7,243 nucleotides of DNA from Clostridia bacterium (GTDB taxonomy: Bacteria > Bacillota > Clostridia > Christensenellales > CAG-1252), in the NCBI GenBank assembly GCA_009928745.1, contig SACC01000057.1:1-7243 (forward strand), given 5' to 3'. Position numbers and translations under genes: made by a program. The notes beneath the pieces are model-generated. The model was not told where the DNA came from. It saw nothing but the letters and a program-made list of their open reading frames with translations, and made no database searches. Positions 7,001 through 7,243 of this stretch are shown piece by piece (position 1 is the stretch's first letter; each line of letters opens with the position of its first letter).

Positions 7001-7243
7001 ATTTTGAGTACGAAGTTATCAACGACAGTTATATATATATCAACGGCTTTAAAGCTGATACGGCGCAGGAAGTTATAGACACCTATAAGGACCTTATTAT
7101 TCCTGCCTATGTATATGATATTGAAGATGCGGTATGGTATCCAGTAAGAGCAGTAGGCACTTTCAACGGTGTTAGCGCGATAGAGCGCGTTGTAATACCC
7201 GATACAGTTACAATTTTACAATCAAGGGCTTTCAGTACCTGTG
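4003..7243 (+). CDS. Large modular lipoprotein: MBG-like, Trp modules, BspA leucine-rich repeats (3' end missing)
   Basis: The frame is open from the ATG to the window edge: 1080 codons plus one base, no stop. Residues 1-24 form a signal peptide (KK, hydrophobic core about 5-19) ending in FSAC with Cys24. This fits a lipobox, although Phe at -3 is less usual than Leu. The mature protein would then be lipid-anchored outside the membrane. Residues about 31-107 resemble MBG/YDG beta domains (TYDG at 40-43, NAGIYT at 78-83, closing INKA at 105-108). Residues about 109-700 hold six modules with one conserved Trp each. Residues about 751-953 are BspA-type leucine-rich repeats, capped at 971-995. 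A second such domain starts near 1000. Such proteins are usually adhesins or host/matrix-binding surface proteins; the ligand is unknown. Upstream lie a good promoter and ribosome binding site, so it appears to be its own transcription unit. Confidence 0.88.
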   Translation, partial: MKKTITILVSLLILIAFTAGFSACLQEKDMTLTVNEITTTYDGTVKTASVSSSLGDQSGWTVVYIKQGTSEVVTEPVNAGIYTATATYKKKGYKETVAVGTLIINKATPTVLQWPALEDGQSITYGQQLSDLRLTVTVANSSYVQGLNGGAISGSFGWVANQTATVNNNYYDIEFVPGGDASDPASYVNNYTRVKKSDSSAKIYLEVGKATPVLKGATEVEKNNNKPIASSLLSGANILGSTLGAAAYVLPNGANVAGKCHWGYLNPAGDVVYRKDTDTITVKVAVGIYTYVFVPTDGSNVKPVQDTVAINVIPLTPTFNTNGVIPDPTSINYGQTLSQSVLGVGYSDDLAARGVFTWKNPQQVADSVGEINYIAYFNATRVVGGETVADPEFAANFEIPIKVNVQPAQVSFTLPLATSIDYGILLNSSTLTGGAATYVYNGETRSLSGAFIWQNPLGMPTDYTEVLGLTDIYSCPVMFTIETSNPLYGKVLVEQVQYVNILVNKIPINAINESTIAAINGVIFGTQLNSVTLPAYTATAASGENTINVPGRLVWVDGTIYPGVPGATGENISALGGVTKYKAQFIPDDRGYQTRMVFVAVNTVKAAVISNISILPHVSSEVESGQYLIDNIIDATDSKIYIANYTLGGVNIAIPGTFSWIYSGYVTPAQQNYDVRFYPSNGYENLVEQFNFKLSVRIVTDSSSFLINYLANDSVEITGLIPTIEGINLSQIIISNTLKISGNSYTVIGIATNAFKNYSSIKSIELPTTLRYIDDYAFSGCTGIKNIVIPAAMEKIGVGAFEGCTNLETVVNLSMGLWKVDNFAFRNCFALREIALPGTISYLGYGAFAACGSLIDLSIGVGGAYIYDATQRVILEMNNPENNEMQPYILHTYLATNSKSSYKIPSNIWKIGAYAFAYNSNLTQEVIADTVISIGEGAFAYSNFLKYLYLKQDAFMEDALGSIFKDISDTITIFGPEGGYLENYCNLQGISFIEWTSVADFEYEVINDSYIYINGFKADTAQEVIDTYKDLIIPAYVYDIEDAVWYPVRAVGTFNGVSAIERVVIPDTVTILQSRAFSTC
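4324..6102 (+). repeat. Six ~100-residue Ig-like modules, one conserved Trp each
   Basis: The conserved Trp residues are at 158, 262, 358, 453, 555 and 660 of the lipoprotein, spaced 104, 96, 95, 102 and 105 residues apart. A typical module has an opening YGQxL-like strand (ITYGQQL 123-129, INYGQTL 331-337, IDYGILL 420-426, IFGTQL 523-528). A G-x-F-x-W strand follows (GSFGW, GVFTW, GAFIW, GTFSW). Next comes a Y-x-x-x-F-x-P strand (YKAQFIP 581-587, YDVRFYP 673-679), then a V-x-V closing strand with a KATP-like linker (105-110 and 207-212). Modules two and six have degenerate openings. The pattern resembles Ig-like spacer repeats common in secreted proteins of gut Firmicutes. The copies have diverged too far to be seen at DNA level. 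Confidence 0.75.
6253..7243 (+). repeat. BspA-type leucine-rich repeat region
   Basis: Units of 23-24 residues begin with Ala-Phe at lipoprotein residues 754, 777, 800, 824 and 847, then again at 915, 938 and 954. Typical units read AFSGCTGIKNIVIP and AFEGCTNLETVV, the signature of the BspA family (LRR_5). Residues 862-901 break the period before YKIPSNIWKIGAYAF resumes it. ITIFGPEGGYLENY (971-984) followed by ISFIEW (990-995) looks like the usual closing cap. After a lead-in at about 1000-1054, a second array starts with IERVVIP (1060-1066) and RAFSTC (1075-1080) and runs off the window. Confidence 0.87.

Overview
The window reads as part of a bacterial chromosome, fairly AT-rich, with strong AGGAGG ribosome binding sites and very large secreted proteins built from modules. 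This suits a gut-type Firmicute, probably a clostridial or Christensenellales-like lineage. That placement is inferred from domain style only; no rRNA or other marker gene is present. All three genes lie on the plus strand.

Layout. (1) Bases 1-2652 are the 3' end of a long surface or secreted protein that begins outside the window. It carries one and a half classic InlB B-repeats (Listeria-Bacteroides type), then ten divergent InlB-B-like modules, and stops at the end of the tenth with no anchor. (2) Bases 2736-3647 encode a complete 303-residue alpha/beta hydrolase of the Aes / hormone-sensitive-lipase-like group. It has HGGG, GDSAG and plausible Asp and His triad residues, and no signal peptide. 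(3) Bases 3648-4002 hold no gene. They contain a 12-bp hairpin, a pair of 10-bp direct repeats 21 bp apart, a perfect 16-bp palindrome, an extended -10 promoter and a short leader. (4) From 4003 to the right edge runs an open frame of at least 1080 codons with no stop. It encodes a probable lipoprotein with an MBG/YDG-like domain, six roughly 100-residue modules each centred on one Trp, a BspA-type leucine-rich-repeat domain, and the start of a second such domain.

The two large proteins are typical of adhesive or scaffold-like cell-surface proteins. The hydrolase between them looks cytoplasmic, has its own ribosome binding site, and need not be functionally linked to them. I saw no tRNA, rRNA, CRISPR array, mobile element or obvious pseudogene, and nothing that clearly amounts to a new multi-gene system. 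The points most worth a second look are the architecture of the lipoprotein, the Trp-free anchorless module array, and the palindrome and direct repeats upstream of the lipoprotein promoter.
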